A stretch of 64,000 nt of DNA from Hemibagrus wyckioides (GCF_019097595.1 NC_080720.1:30364352-30428351), one strand, 5' to 3'. Positions 37,188 to 50,580 are shown, counted from the first letter of the stretch. Program-made: numbers and translations. The notes: generated from the letters alone by a model not told the origin.

Positions 37188-38608
37188 CAGGTACATCTCA
37201 AAATCTAGAATATAATGAAAACGGTCAATATTTTTTGTCACTCAGTTCAGAAAGTGAAACCCATATATTATATAGATTCATTACACATAGAGTGAAATAT
37301 TTCAAGCCTTTATTTCTTGAAATTGTGATGATTATGGCGTACAGATAAGGAAAACCCAAAATTCTGTGTCTCAGAGAATTAGAATATTGTGAAAAGTTAA
37401 ATATTGGACAGTCGTGGTCTCACACCCTAATCAGCTATTTACCTCAAAACACCTGCAAAGGTTTCCTGAGCTTTTAAATGGTCTCTCAGTCTGGGTCAGT
37501 AGGCTACACAATCATGGGGAAGACTGCTGACTTGACAGTTGTCCAGAAGACAGTCATTGACACCCTCCACAAGGAGGGTAAGCCACAAAAGGTCATTGCT
37601 AAAGAAGCTGGTTGTTCACAGAGTGCTGTATCCAAGCATATTCATAGAAAGTTGAGTGGAAGGAAAAAGTGTGTGGTAGGAGAAGGTGCACCAGCAAAAG
37701 GGATAACCGCAGCCTTGAGAGGATTGTCAGGCAAAATCCATTCAAGAATTTGGGGGAGCTTCAGACGAATCCTAGACATGGCCTCAAATGTTGCATTCCT
37801 CATGTCAAGCCACTCCTGAACCAGAGACAATGTCAGAAGCATCTTACCTGGGCTATGGAGAAAAAGAACTGGACTGTTGCTCAGTGGTCCAAAGTCCTCT
37901 TTTCAGATGAAAGTAAGTTTTGCATTTCATTTGGAAATCAAGGTCCCAGAGTCTGGAGTAAGAGTGGAGAGGCACAGAATCCATGTTGCCTGAAGTCCAG
38001 TGTGAAGTTTCCACAGTCAGTGATGATTTGGGCTGTCATGTCATCTGCTGGTGTTGGTCCACTGTGTTTTCTGAAGTCCACAGTCAATGCAGCCATCTAC
38101 CAGGAAATCTTAGAGCACTTCATGCTTCCTTCTGCTGACAAGCTTTATGGAGATGCTGATTTCATTTTCCAGCAGGACTTGGCACCTGCCCACACTGCTA
38201 AAGGTACCATAAGCTGGTTCAATGACCATGGTGTTACTGTGCTTGATTGGCCAGCAAACTCGCCTGACCTGAACCCCATAGAGAGTCTATGGGGTATTGT
38301 TAAGAGGAAGATGAGAGACACCAGACCCAACAATGCAGATGACCTGAAGGCTGCTATCAAAGCAACCCGGGCTTCCATTACACCTGAGCAGTGCCACAGG
38401 CTGATTGCCTCCATGCCACGCCGCATTGATGCAAAAGGAGGCGCAACCAAGTATTGAGTGTATAGAAACGAACATACTTTTCAGAAGTCTGACATTTCTC
38501 TTTGAAATATCCTTTTTTATTGATCTTATGTAATATTCTAATTTTCTGAGACACAGAATTTTGGGTTTTCCTTATCTGTAAGCCATAATCATCACAATTT
38601 CAAGAAAT
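37188..38608 (+). mobile_element. Tc1-like element, family D, nested in the hAT element
   Basis: The left TIR CAGGTACATCTCAAAATC follows a TA (37186-37187). The long subterminal inverted repeat (…ACCCAAAATTCTGTGTCTCA…) is repeated in complement at about 38545-38608. The last ~110 bp of the right end, including the terminal TIR, are missing. Confidence 0.85.
37514..38457 (+). pseudogene. Tc1-like transposase, one frameshift and an internal deletion
   Basis: A DNA cut-and-paste transposase. The N-terminal part (from MGKTADLTVVQKTVIDTLHK) has an HTH domain with KEAGCSQSAVSKHIHRKLSG. The frame then shifts near 37670-37680, and the rest continues in a second frame to the stop at 38457. About 25-30 residues expected after FKNLGELQ are missing. 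The DDE triad is intact: LFSDESKF (D), FIFQQDLAPAHTA (D) and SPDLNPIESLWG (E). Length would otherwise be near the ~340 residues usual for the family. It is the best-preserved transposase in the window, and inactive as it stands. Confidence 0.88.
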
Positions 38609-38984
38609 AAGGTTGCTAGTAAGTATTGCATACAACAATGCGTTGTAATAATAATAAAACAATGCGTTGACATTTACTTTTGATACTTAAGTACTTTTAA
38701 AAACAAGTACTTCTGTACTTTTACTTAAGTAAAAATCTGTCTTTACAACTTTTACTTGTAATGGAGTAATGTTTGACCAGTAGTATCTGTACTTTCACTC
38801 AAGTAAGGAAGTTGTGTACTTCGTCCACCTCTGCTCATAATAAATTCTATAAGTCATTATAAAATATACAGTATCTGTGGTTTAATTGTTGGCGCCCCCT
38901 GCTGCTTGCTACGTGAATTGAAAGGCAAGCAATCACAAGGCAACTATTACCAACTAAATTTTTTACACCTTTCAACAGTGAACA

Positions 38985-40270
<1,286 letters not shown>

Positions 40271-41695
40271 TCACTTCTCATTTGATTCCTGAACCTTCAC
40301 CCCGCTGTTAAGTTGGTGTATCCAGTTCAGAGCTGCCTTCAGGGTCCCGTCTCCACGCTGGCGAGAGAAGCAAAGGAACGTAGCCCAGACAAAAGCACAG
40401 CAGCCGGTGAAGGTAGTTCGTAGGTACAAGGGCACCAAGGCAAAGTTCAGGCACTGGAAATAAGAGTGGACGATACAATTTTTTTTTTTTTTCAAAATAA
40501 CATGCACACAAGTATCAGTCATAACATTATGAGCTCTGACATTTGAAGTGAATAAGACTGATGATCTCCTCCTGCATGATGCATGATGGGTCAGGGTTGT
40601 TTTGGCAGCATAAGGGGGACCAACACAATATAAGGCAGGTGGTCATAATGTTAAGCCTGATCTTTGTATATTTCCTGTTCATTCATCATTCAGCACTGCT
40701 AGGGAATAACCAGTTTATCCAGCAACTGATACCAGAAGTTAGTTATCAGATTATATATATAGATATTTTATATAGATTTGTCTATGTTTTTGTGTTCTTT
40801 AGAGCCTGTCTTTATTTATAATTTGACCACAAGCTAATAAACTACAGCAACAGCTCTTAAAATGGAATTGGAAAATAGCTTATGGAAATCTGATATTGAT
40901 ATACACCCTAATTTTTGTATTCATCTGCCACTGACTAAGATAGAGAAGGGGAAAATCTAACAGTGAACAGGTTTATTGATTTGCTTTAATAAAACTATTT
41001 TTTTTATTTGAAATTTTTGTGTAATAAAAACCCCTAGGTAATGCTACAGGGCAAACTATAGTGCTTTGAGCCTGATTAAGACATTATTCAAATCAGATGA
41101 CAGGGGGTAGTTTTTTTTAAAAGAAATTAAGATCGGAATTTACCTGTGCGAACGGCCAATACATGAGTCCTGTCTGCAAGAAATCAGGAAAAGATGATTT
41201 AAAACATGTCCAGTGTTTAAATCATGCACCCCGTAAACACCAGGCTATTAACAGACTTACTGTGTATGTGTTCAGAAACTTGTTTCTCCAGTCTTCCAGT
41301 ACGTCCTCTTTACACTCTAAAAGGCTCAAACCTGAAATGATCGGCAATCATTTTTTTTTAATCTACTATGTTTAATATGAGTTTAATATGAAACCTTCTA
41401 GAAAAGTGCATTATTTTGTTGAGGTGTTGTAATCTCGGTATGACTTGGATTGCAACACACACTCTACGTAGTGTTTAGAGCTGACAGTCAACACTCAACA
41501 AAATCAGTGACATTAAATGCTCTTAAATTTACTATTTAATGACTTTTTTGAAGACAAATCATTTTAGAGGTCTCCACAGATGCAAGGAGTAGCTAATGAA
41601 GTGTATATATAGCAACATATGGGCTACAGTCAGTAACAACTGTACACCAACAATATTCAGCTATAGGGTGGGCTTGATGAACTGGCCTGGGAGTG

Positions 41696-41771
<76 letters not shown>

Positions 41772-43345
41772 GCACTGCTACGTCAGAACTCCAAGGTCCT
41801 TGCTATGATTCTGATCTTGAGTATCTGTGGAATTTCTCATGTTCTTTATGTTCTTCCTGTGTCACAAAAGCATGCTGCAATGTGGACTGGGTACTCTAAA
41901 TTGCCCCATTCAGGTAGTAGTAGTAGTAGTAATAATAATAGAATGTGTACTAGTAGCAGTAGTAATAGCAGTAGTAGTACTTTTATAAGCCATAGTAATA
42001 ATATAACTTGTTATAGTGGCAGCAGTAGTAGTAGTAGTAGTACTATTAGAAGTATTAGTAATAATAGAACTTGTTATAGTAGTAGTAGTGTACAAGACAG
42101 TGGTGAGACCGGCCATGCTGTATGGTTTAGAGACAGTGTCACTGAGGAAGAGACAGGAGTCAGAGCTGGAGGTAGCAGAGCTGAAGATGTTGAGGTTCTC
42201 TTTGGGAGAGACACGGTTGGACAGGATTAGGAACGAGTACATCAGAGGGACAGCTCATGTTGGACGTTTGGGGGACAAAGTTAAGGAAGGAGATGGTTTA
42301 GACATGTTCAGAGGAGGGAGAGTGTGTATATCGGTAGGAGAATGTTGGACATGGAGCTGCCAGGCAGGAGGCAAAGAGGAAGGCCAAAGAGGAGGTATAT
42401 GGATGGAATAAATGAGGGTATGAAGCTAGTGGGTGCAAGTGTTGAGGGTGCAGAAGATAGGGATAGGTGGAGAGAGATGATTCACTGTGGTGACCCCTGA
42501 AGGGAAAAGCCAAAAGAAGAAGAAGAAGAAGAAGAAGATAGTAGTAGTAGAAGTAGTAGTAGTAGTAGTAGTATTAGAAGTAGTAGTAATAATAGCACTT
42601 ATAGTAGCAGTAGTAGTAGTAGTAGTACCATTAGAAGTAGTACTAGCAGCAGTAGTAGCAGTAGTAGTAGTAGTAGTAGTAGTAGTACCATTAGAAGTAG
42701 TACTAGCAGCAGTAGTAGCAGTAGTAGTAGTAGTAGTAGTAGTAGTACATTTTATTTGTCTTGCCACACTTGCCTCAGGCTTGGTCATTAAAGATAAATG
42801 TTAGAAATAAGCTTACTTTTAAACTTATAATTTAAATTCTTATGTAAGACATGTCCATGGTTAAAATCGCTAAACAAATCAATTAAACTGAATTGAAAAA
42901 TTGAATAGTAGAAGTAGTACTAGTAGAAGAAGTAGTAATAATAGTATTTCTACAAGTAGACATAAGTACTAGCAGTAATAGTACTTGTAGAAGTAGTAGT
43001 ATTAGTACCAGTAGAAGTAATAGTAGTAGTAGTGAATTTTCTCGAACCTGTGTAAAAGGCGCTTATGGCCAGAGGTAAGGATATGGTCTGGTCCATGGCG
43101 AGTTTCCTCAACACCGTGCTCACGGAGCTCCCTGGAAGTCTGCGCTCCAAGAAGCGCATCCAGAAGAAGTTGAAGTTGCCGTTGAAGCAGAAAGCGACGA
43201 TCGCCACGTTTCTCGTGCGCCTCCAGTCAATCTTTCCATCATTTTTGTTCGATAAATACTGCTGCATAAAGTCTCCACCAGCGTACAGACCCGAGTACAG
43301 AGTCACATTGGTCAACCACGGGTACCTCCTGATGGGGTTCCGCAT
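40271..43345 (-). CDS. mpv17l: Mpv17-like protein, complete, 4 exons
   Basis: Exons on the minus strand: 43045-43345 (ATG at 43345), 41261-41331, 41144-41173, 40271-40453 (TGA). They give 194 residues, against 196 in human MPV17L. The start MRNPIRRYPWLTNVTLYSGL aligns with the family N-terminus. An in-frame ATG at 43456 upstream would add 37 unrelated residues and was not chosen. Landmarks: GGDFMQQ, WRRTRNVA, the Mpv17/PMP22 motif FNGNFNFFWMRFLERRLPG, DQTISLPLAISAFYTG, NTYTTGLMYWPFAQCLNF and WATFLCFSRQRGDGT. Known of the family: multi-pass inner mitochondrial or peroxisomal membrane proteins involved in reactive-oxygen handling. Exon 3 is only 30 bp but in phase. It lies beside bmerb1, as in human. 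Confidence 0.95.
40512..40668 (+). mobile_element. short family A Tc1 MITE downstream in mpv17l intron 3
   Basis: Terminal sequences TCAGTCATAACATTATGAGC and GTGGTCATAATGTTAAGCCTGA face each other. The remaining 150 bp is family A end sequence. It sits between mpv17l exons 4 and 3. Confidence 0.75.
41332..43044 (-). other. mpv17l intron 1, dominated by trinucleotide repeats and a LINE piece
   Basis: Holds (TAA)n at 41698-41771, degenerate TAG/GTA tracts at 41915-42090, 42535-42750 and 42905-43035, and the RTE LINE fragment at 42085-42535. A 60-bp tandem duplication is visible at 42627/42687. The apparent Asn-, Ser- and Thr-rich reading frames are repeat artefacts. Confidence 0.85.
42085..42535 (+). 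mobile_element. RTE-type LINE, 3' end fragment
   Basis: The translation has the C-terminal reverse-transcriptase stretch YKTVVRPAMLYGLETVSL, then VAELKMLRFSLGETRLDRIR and NEYIRGTAHVGRLGDKV. Later, shifted remnants include RWREMIHCGDP. The 3' end, CTGTGGTGACCCCTGAAGGG then AAGAAG repeats, is the typical tail. It is 5' truncated and frameshifted. Confidence 0.8.
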
Positions 43346-45153
43346 TCTTACCCACAGAGAAAGAAGCGCTATTTCACTGATAAACACCGGCGCGTATTGA
43401 TCCAGTTCACACTGACAGAAAAGTTCCCATTCCCAATCCCGTGTTCTCTGAATCATTTAAACTAATTGCGTGAGTTAAACAGCTTGAACTTCAAAGCCGG
43501 TTTCACTACCTGCTCCGAGTGACGGCGCGCATACGCATCAGTCTCCAACTGGGAAGTTCATGAAGAATGAATGAGATGTTGTCAGGGGTGGAAAAAGTAC
43601 AGGGAAATTACTACACTGAAGTGAAACTATAGATCATGTGTTAAAATCTTACTCAACAACAAAAAAAGAAATACCACTTTACCCTGGTTTAATTTTTGCT
43701 TGCTTGAGGGTGAGAGCCCTGGCCTATAGGTCAGTCAAATGTTTCACTATGCATATTGAAAGATTTGAATGAGCTAGAGGCTTCAACACTGTGAAGTTGA
43801 AGAAACAAGTTGAATTTTTTTCAGAAACAGAACTGCTATGTTATTTTCCAGCTCCTTTATTACTCAACAAACTGACCAATAAATGTCTGAGATATTTAAA
43901 TGGCCTTGCTGTTATTATCTTGAAAATATCTTGTATACAGTGTAGTATTAAGTCAGAAACTCATATAAACTTGCAAGGACGATCTACTAGTTTGACCGGC
44001 TCAGACTGTGATTCAGCAGCTTGTAGTTGATCAGACAAGCTGGATTATTCAATACGGAGTAGTTCAGGCTGTACAAGGCATAGATTTATATGCATGCACT
44101 TGTTGTAATATATTATTGTTTCTGTAGTAACAGAGTATTCACAGATTTGTATGGTGGAAGCTCCACTAATACAAATACAAAATGTGTGTGAATTTTGATA
44201 TGGTAAATTTTCATCCTCAACTCTGCTATTTCTATTTTCAGTATCATTTAAATGCCTGTTTATCTGCTGGGGATTTTAAAGTACTTTCAGTTTGTTCTGC
44301 TTCCAGTTCTGTCCTGTAGATGGCGCTGGTGCATTTCTCTACAAACACCGTGTGACTCACTACAACCTATACATCTTATAACACATACTGTATTGATTAC
44401 TGCAGTTGTCTAATACACATTAAATGAATCCCATGAATCGCATAAAATAAATGAAAGCAATCTTTAAAAAATAAATAAATAAATAAAGACAGGAATAAAT
44501 AGCGGTATTTCTTTATTTACTATCTACTGTATATTGTAAAGACATTCAAACTTTATTCCTTCCAACTTTATGGAGGTTGAAAACTTCTTTAAACCTTCTG
44601 AAAAATCCTGTAATGAACATAGATTTGAGTGCAAAGAAATTTTCATCAGATTCATCAACACACTGATTTTAGTACAACTGATAGATCAGCTACAGCTGCA
44701 TTGAAGAAATGCTTGTTATATAAAAAACATAAAATATATGCACATTATTTACACCTGCCATTGTTGCATGAGATTTAAACTCATTAGCATGACCTTCTCA
44801 GCCATAACTGTAACAACTGTCCTGTCTATTCAAAAGCAAATATCATAGATATTTTACATCATCATAAGATCATTAACGATGTATCTGTTGGATTTTCTCG
44901 ACATCTTCTTGGTTTCATACAACTGTTGAAGCCTGGTCTGCAAAGAGTTTACAGAGCATGTACAGCATCTCAGTTTCAAAAGGTAGAGATCAGCAGAAAG
45001 GTATAAAGGAACTTCCAAAACATTAGATATACCGTAATACCACTGTCCATAACATACTGACCATTCTGAAAAAGTGACATTACCGAGAACAAAACATCCC
45101 TCCAAAATGGACAAGGAAAGATGAGGTACAAAATTGTCTCAAAGTTCAAGGGT

Positions 45154-47455
45154 CTAATTAGTGTGTTCATTTTTCCTGTCTTCCAAAAGAGTTGAACTCT
45201 GTCGTGCCAGGCTTGCAGCTGTAATCAGGCATAGAGCCAGTGGAATTGTTACTATGATTCCAATGACGATCCCCATTCCAGAGCCAACCACTCCATAATG
45301 CGATCCAACCACTGATCCAATAAGAGCACCGATCACAGCCAGCACTAGCAGACCTACAGGTTTGAAGTAATACTTTCCAAGTGCCAGAAGCTCATCCTGA
45401 TATTTCTTCCTAATGGCACTAACATCCATTTCCTGGTTTTCATCTTCAGTCACTGTAAAAAAAAAAAATGTAGACATTTAGACAGACAAGAAAATCAGTT
45501 AAACTAGACCAGGATTATACACTGATCTGGCATAACATTATGACCACCTGCCTAATATTGTGTTGGTACCCCTTTTGTTGCCAAAACAGCCCTGACCTTT
45601 CAAGGCATAGACTCCACTACATCCCACAGATGCTGGACTGGATTTTGGGTTGAGATCTGGGGAATTTGGAGGCCAAGTCAACACCTCAAACCTGTTGTTG
45701 TGCTCATCAAACCATTCCTGAACCATTTTTGCTTTGTGGCACGGTGCATTATCCTGCTGAAAGAGGCCACAGACATCAGGGAATACTGTTTCCATGAAAG
45801 GGTGTACATGGTCTGCAACAATGCTTAGGTAGGTGGTACAGTACGTGTCAAAGTAACATCCACATGGATGGCAGGACCCAAGGTTTCCCAGCAGAACACT
45901 GCCATCCGGCCATCCATGTGATGTAAAAGAAAACATGATTTCTCAGACCAGGCCACCTTCTTTTATTGCTCTGTGATCCAGTTCTGATGCTCACATGCCC
46001 ATTATTTGTGCTTTCAGCGGTGACCAGGGGTCAGCATGGGCACCCTGACTGGTCTGCAGCGTTGCAGCCCCATAGGCAACAAACTGCGATTCACTGTGTA
46101 TTCCGACATCTTTCTATCAGAACCAGCATTAACTTCTTCAGCAATTTGAGCAACAGTAGCTCGTCTTTTGGACCAGATCACACGGGCCAGCCTTCACTCG
46201 GACCACTTTTGATAGATACTGACCACTGCAGGGGAACACTCCACAAGAGCTGCAGTTTTGGAGATGCTCTGATCCAGACGTCTAGCCATCACAGTTTGGT
46301 CCTTGTCACACTCGCTCAAATCCTTATGCTAGTCCATTTTTCCTGCTTCCAACACATCAACTTTGAGGACAAAATGTTTGCTGCCTAATGTATCCCTCCC
46401 ACTAACAGATGCCATGATGAGGAGATAATCAGTCTTATTCATGTCACCTCTCAGTGGTTATAATGTTATGTCTGATCAGTTTATAGTGTCTGTGCATAGA
46501 TGTAATCTGCTATAATTTAATTGTCTTGCATTGCCAGAATAATACTTACAAGATGGGCGAATTCCGTCCATACTTCCACGTCTCCGCTGAAGCAAAGGTT
46601 CTTCCTCAGTGTGGGTTTTATACATATTAAGTCTGTTCTGGTATCCTTGTTTTAGTATTTCTATTTTGTCCTCATACCTTTTCTCCAGCTCTCTGATAGC
46701 TTGTGATTTTTTACTCTGCATCACTTCATAGTAAACCTGTGGCAGAAAGAAATCACCAGGATTTTCTTCCTCCACGCTATCTATCTTTTTAAGCAGCCCT
46801 TGGATTTGGGTTTCAGATTCACTCAGACGCATAACGTAGTGTCTCCTATTGCACTTTTCCAGGAGTTTTTCTGCTTTCTGAGTGTGTTCTTTGATTCTGA
46901 ATTCCTCCACATCTCCTTCACACAAGAAAAGCACCACAGTGTGACTCCAGACTCTCTGAGAGAGCAGCTCCATGTGTCGACTTGCTGATTTAAGTTCAAT
47001 TACGGATAGTTCATCATCAGCGTTTATGGGAATCACCAGAACCAGAGCATGGGGACCTGGAGGACAAAGTGTCACACTTCGGATGATTTCATTTTTAATT
47101 TTCTCTGTGGTGCACTCTATAGAAATTCTGTCCCATCCTGGTGTGTTCACTATGCAGAGCCTCCTTCCTTCCTGTTCACCTTCATGTAAAAGACACTCTT
47201 CACTCTCTTCATTCAGCATTGTGTCTCCCAGGATGAATCTGGCTACTCTGCTCTTTCCAGCTCCAGCTTTTCCCAGCAGTACAATCCTGCATTCTGAAAA
47301 AAGAAGGTGGACAATAAACGTTTTCCCTTAATTCGCGAGTATAATTATGCGTAAAACACACTAAATATTATGAATGATATCTAACCTGGAGCCTTTGGAT
47401 TGGAGGATCCACTTGCCATGGCTGTATTAGGGACCAAATTTATTTCACCTGCCAT
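45154..47455 (-). CDS. GIMAP/AIG1-type GTPase with C-terminal membrane anchor, 3 coding exons
   Basis: Exons on the minus strand: 47386-47455, 46550-47293, 45154-45452 (TAG). They join in phase to 370 residues from ATG 47455, or 358 from the in-frame ATG at 47419. The AIG1 G domain shows G1 GKAGAGKS and G3 NTPGWD. The position expected for the G4 TKxD/RKD-type motif reads LFLCEGD, so guanine selectivity may be weakened. A charged coiled-coil-like stretch with [20 protein letters not shown] follows. The last exon encodes a long hydrophobic Gly-rich segment ([20 protein letters not shown] … [20 protein letters not shown]), probably one or two membrane spans. GIMAPs act in lymphocyte survival and vesicle or organelle membranes; the role in fish is inferred. 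Intron 2 holds a family A Tc1 element. Exact paralogue not assigned. Confidence 0.87.
45520..46481 (-). mobile_element. Tc1-like element, family A, longest copy, in intron 2 of the GIMAP-like gene
   Basis: It begins CACTGATCTGGCATAACATT after TA and ends GTTATGTCTGATCAGT before TTA. The minus strand encodes catalytic-domain pieces ([20 protein letters not shown], then [11 protein letters not shown], where the expected Glu position is lost) and N-terminal remnants near 46100-46330. Deletions and frameshifts make it dead. Confidence 0.87.
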
Positions 47456-48839
47456 GTAACGTTCACTTTCATATTTCAGTCAAAACAAAACGTTGTTATT
47501 TGAGAAGAATTGATTGGAAGATTGATTTCTGTTCATAGAAGCAAAACACAAAAAGTTAAACCAAATATAACTTGTACAATTACAAAGGTTTTCAGTGTAT
47601 ACAAATTAAACTGTTCACCCTGTTGATCTGTTCCACTTATTGTAGTGTAATAACCTGGAGCTGAATTAGACTTAACAGGGATAACAATAGTCCATAATAT
47701 TGAAGCATATGTGAGATTGGGGGTTTGGGGGTTAAGGGGGGGGGCAGTTAACATCACAGTCTAAAGTCACATGATTTGTGAACACAGTTGACCTGTGCCC
47801 TCTGGTGGTCTTAGGAAAAATTGGCCCTAGTGACCGGAACTCAGAAAGTTGTTAACACTTATGCATACTAATGTATACTGCAACCTTATACACAAGTGTA
47901 GAGAGCAGTATTATAGACAGAATATAATATTACACAGAGCAACAATAAAAAACGGATTTCTTGTTGCTATTTATTTGCAGTTTGCTTAAACTAGTAGAAA
48001 TCCAAACAAACGCTGGTGTTCATAATAATATACAAAGAAATGTTATTACGTCATATGTAGGTACCTGCCTACAGGTAACATGATTAATAGTAAACACATC
48101 AAAACTATCAACATCTAGTACTGACTAACAACGAATTTGCTACTGCGTCACACACATAAAGTGAAAGTAAAAACTTAATATATGAAACTGTAAAACCTTT
48201 CTTATTTTTAATAAACCTATCAAGTCAGATAATTAAAAGAAGAAGTTATTACTTACATTTTTATGATCTGTTGTCAAGTCATGTTTATTTTCATGTACAT
48301 ATTTATACAGTTCATGGCTTCCGTTTAGAGAAGCCTCTCACAACCTACCAAGGAAGTACAATAAAGACTCCGCATGGTCCTAGAGAGTGTCTACTGGTTA
48401 AATGATGACGTTTTATCACACCATGTTGTTTCAGTGTAAAGTTCACACAGTGTTTGCTCACCTGTTAAAACCTGTAAACTGGATTAGAAAACCTTTTGAA
48501 ATAAGATGTTATCATAAACCTTATGAAATACTATGTACTATATATTGTCCATCAAAGCACTAGACACACCTCCTCTTATCACTGTATTTATGTCTTTGTT
48601 TTAAATGGAGCTACTGCTGTACTGTTAATTGGTCAGATTGTGGTTCATTTCCTATAAAAGCAGAACTAGCTGCAATGTTTCTATTAATATGCTCAGTCTA
48701 ATATATTACTGTTTCCACAATTGAGGCCAAAGGTTTATATAAACTTATAAACTTATACTGATATTCATCTCCCAGAGAAAGCAGTAAATAATTAACGATA
48801 TGTATTTTTTTTCTGTATTTTTTAAAAAATAATTATAAA

Positions 48840-48990
48840 TGAATAACGACAGATAGATAACTTTATTGTCATTTTAAAGTACAGGTTCATAGCAACAAAA
48901 TGCAATAAACTATTTAATAGTGAGTGGAAGCAGATAAGCTGATGTACATGTAAAAAAAAACGACATGACCTGTTACATCAGAGTACAAAT
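48840..48990. repeat. possible LINE 3' end (AACTTTATTGTCATTTTAAA type)
   Basis: The phrase GATAGATAACTTTATTGTCA resembles the tail of fish non-LTR elements. There is no further support. Confidence 0.3.
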
Positions 48991-49387
48991 TTTAAGCATC
49001 AGCAGCTCCAACAAGATAGGAATAAATGAAATAAACAAAAATAAACAAAATTTACAAAAGACATTTTAATCAAACTCTGTGTTATTAACATACAGCGATA
49101 ATATCTAAAAAGAAAATTTCTATCAAATAGACATGTAAATAACATTGGCACTCGCATTCTAGATCGGACAAAATATCTCTAATGAAATGTCAGATATTAC
49201 ATTCGCAAATGTATTCTAAAATATGGGAAAAGTTTATGAGAGTAATAGAATATTGATTTGGTACATTAGCACCAACACACACACACAGACAGTCACTTCA
49301 CACATGATGCAGAGACATGTTCAGTCTCTGCAATAGCAGTGTACAATTTACAGAAGACGTACAGAGTCCCTATTTTAAGTAGACTGT

Positions 49388-50105
49388 GTGAGAGTACACT
49401 GTTAACACACACGACCCAGACAGCCATACTGCATCCGCACCTTATCTTACCTTCCTACCTCAAACTGCCTCAAAGTTTTACACTGGTCCACTAATGTACA
49501 ATTAATGTACAGATAATATTTCCATCTGCACTGAATGTAGTTTTGGTAATATAATGTTTGCACTGGTTCACTTTTTATACAATATTATACTGCACTATTA
49601 CACAGTTAATATTTCCTCTTGCTTAAAATTCCTAGATTTTTCTTGATATTTATATGTTCATATTTTTATTGTAGTGCACCAGTACACCAAGCCAAATTCC
49701 GTGTACATGTAAAACCTGCAGTTTATAAAATACTATTACTGACCTGTAAAACACTAAATGTTCTCACACCACAGTACCTGATCGAACTTTTAGTTATTTA
49801 TGATCCGCCACGCCTACTCCGATCAAAAGGTGCAGGTTATTTGTATAGTATAATATAGTGTAGTATAATATAGTATATTGTAGTGTAGTATAGTATAGTG
49901 TAGTGTAGTGTAGTGTAGTATAGTATAGTGTGGTGTGGTTACGTATTATGTAGTGTAGTGTGTAGTGCAGTATACCATGGTAGTATAGTATAGTCAAATG
50001 TAATGTAGGATATGGTATGGTGCTATGTGGTATAGAAGTGTATTGTGGTGTTATATAGTATAGTGTGGTAAAGTATAGCGTAGAATATTATATAGTAATA
50101 TAGTG
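49388..50105 (+). repeat. duplicated segment, copy 1
   Basis: Nearly identical to 60928-61520. A further matching piece lies at 47796-47874. See the finding on the duplication. Confidence 0.85.
49619..49858 (+). pseudogene. LINE reverse-transcriptase C-terminal fragment
   Basis: The frame contains KPAVYKILLLTCKTLNVLTP, QYLIELL and PPRLLRSKGAGYL, resembling the segment after the RT domain of L2/Rex1-like LINEs (typically ...KILLLTYKALNGLAP...). No RT core precedes it. The same frame occurs at 61162-61401. Confidence 0.5.
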
Positions 50106-50108
50106 CAG
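49845..50108. repeat. degenerate TATAG/TGTAG minisatellite
   Basis: Five-base-type repetition (GTATAGTATAATATAGTGTAG) with many variants. The corresponding place in copy 2 (61390-61520) is ~115 bp shorter. Confidence 0.8.
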
Positions 50109-50343
50109 TATCTATTTTATTTTATTTTATTCAAATATTTTATTTATAAACAAGATCTGCTATGAACCCTTTGGTTTTGGTGGAAGTAAATGTTGCTGAG
50201 ACAAAAGCGTTAAGCAATGATAGATTAAAATGCATCGATTAACAAGTTTTCATCAGTATTATTTAAGTAGAGTTTACTGTTATATTGTATTGTAGTGTAG
50301 CAGTGAAGTATAGTATACTTTAATACAGTATAATAGTGGGTGT

Positions 50344-50580
50344 AGTATGGAATCTAGCCATGGGGGTCACAGTCCAGTGACTTCTGTGCCGGTCCCAAGC
50401 CCGGATAAATAGAGAGGGTTGCGTCAGGAAGGGCATCCAGCGTAAAACATTGCCAAATTTAACCATGCGAAATCGTCAGTACTCAGTGTTGAGGATGCAG
50501 AAGATAGGGATAGGTGGAGAGAGATGATTCACTGTGGTGACCCCTGAAGGGAAAAGCAGAAAGAAGAAGAAGAAGAAGTG
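50344..50580 (+). mobile_element. SINE body fused to an RTE LINE 3' tail
   Basis: The body GCCGGTCCCAAGCCCGGATA and AGGAAGGGCATCCAGCGTAA match the SINE at 19.6 kb. From ~50489 the sequence is almost identical to the LINE end at 42438-42530 (GGATAGGTGGAGAGAGATGA, CTGTGGTGACCCCTGAAGGG) and ends in AAGAAG repeats. Confidence 0.75.

Larger units (their letters stand above)
36399..38833. mobile_element. hAT-type non-autonomous transposon, split by a nested Tc1
   Basis: The ends CAGAGGTGGACAG and GTCCACCTCTG are inverted repeats with the subterminal motif ACTTGAGTACTGTACTTAAG. A perfect 8-bp target duplication CTCATAAT flanks them (36391-36398 and 38834-38841), the hAT signature. The parts are 36399-37187 and ~38609-38833. 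No hAT transposase was seen. Confidence 0.85.

Noticed and set aside
41593..42804. Poly-Asn, poly-Leu, Thr- and Val-rich frames in mpv17l intron 1
   Set aside because: Trinucleotide repeat translations; only the RTE reverse-transcriptase piece is a real remnant.
43346..43456. Upstream in-frame ATG extending mpv17l by 37 residues
   Set aside because: The added part does not resemble the family, while MRNPIRRYPW aligns with the known N-terminus.
44854..45170. Minus-strand frames downstream of the GIMAP-like stop
   Set aside because: No homology or splice logic; most likely the 3' UTR of that gene.
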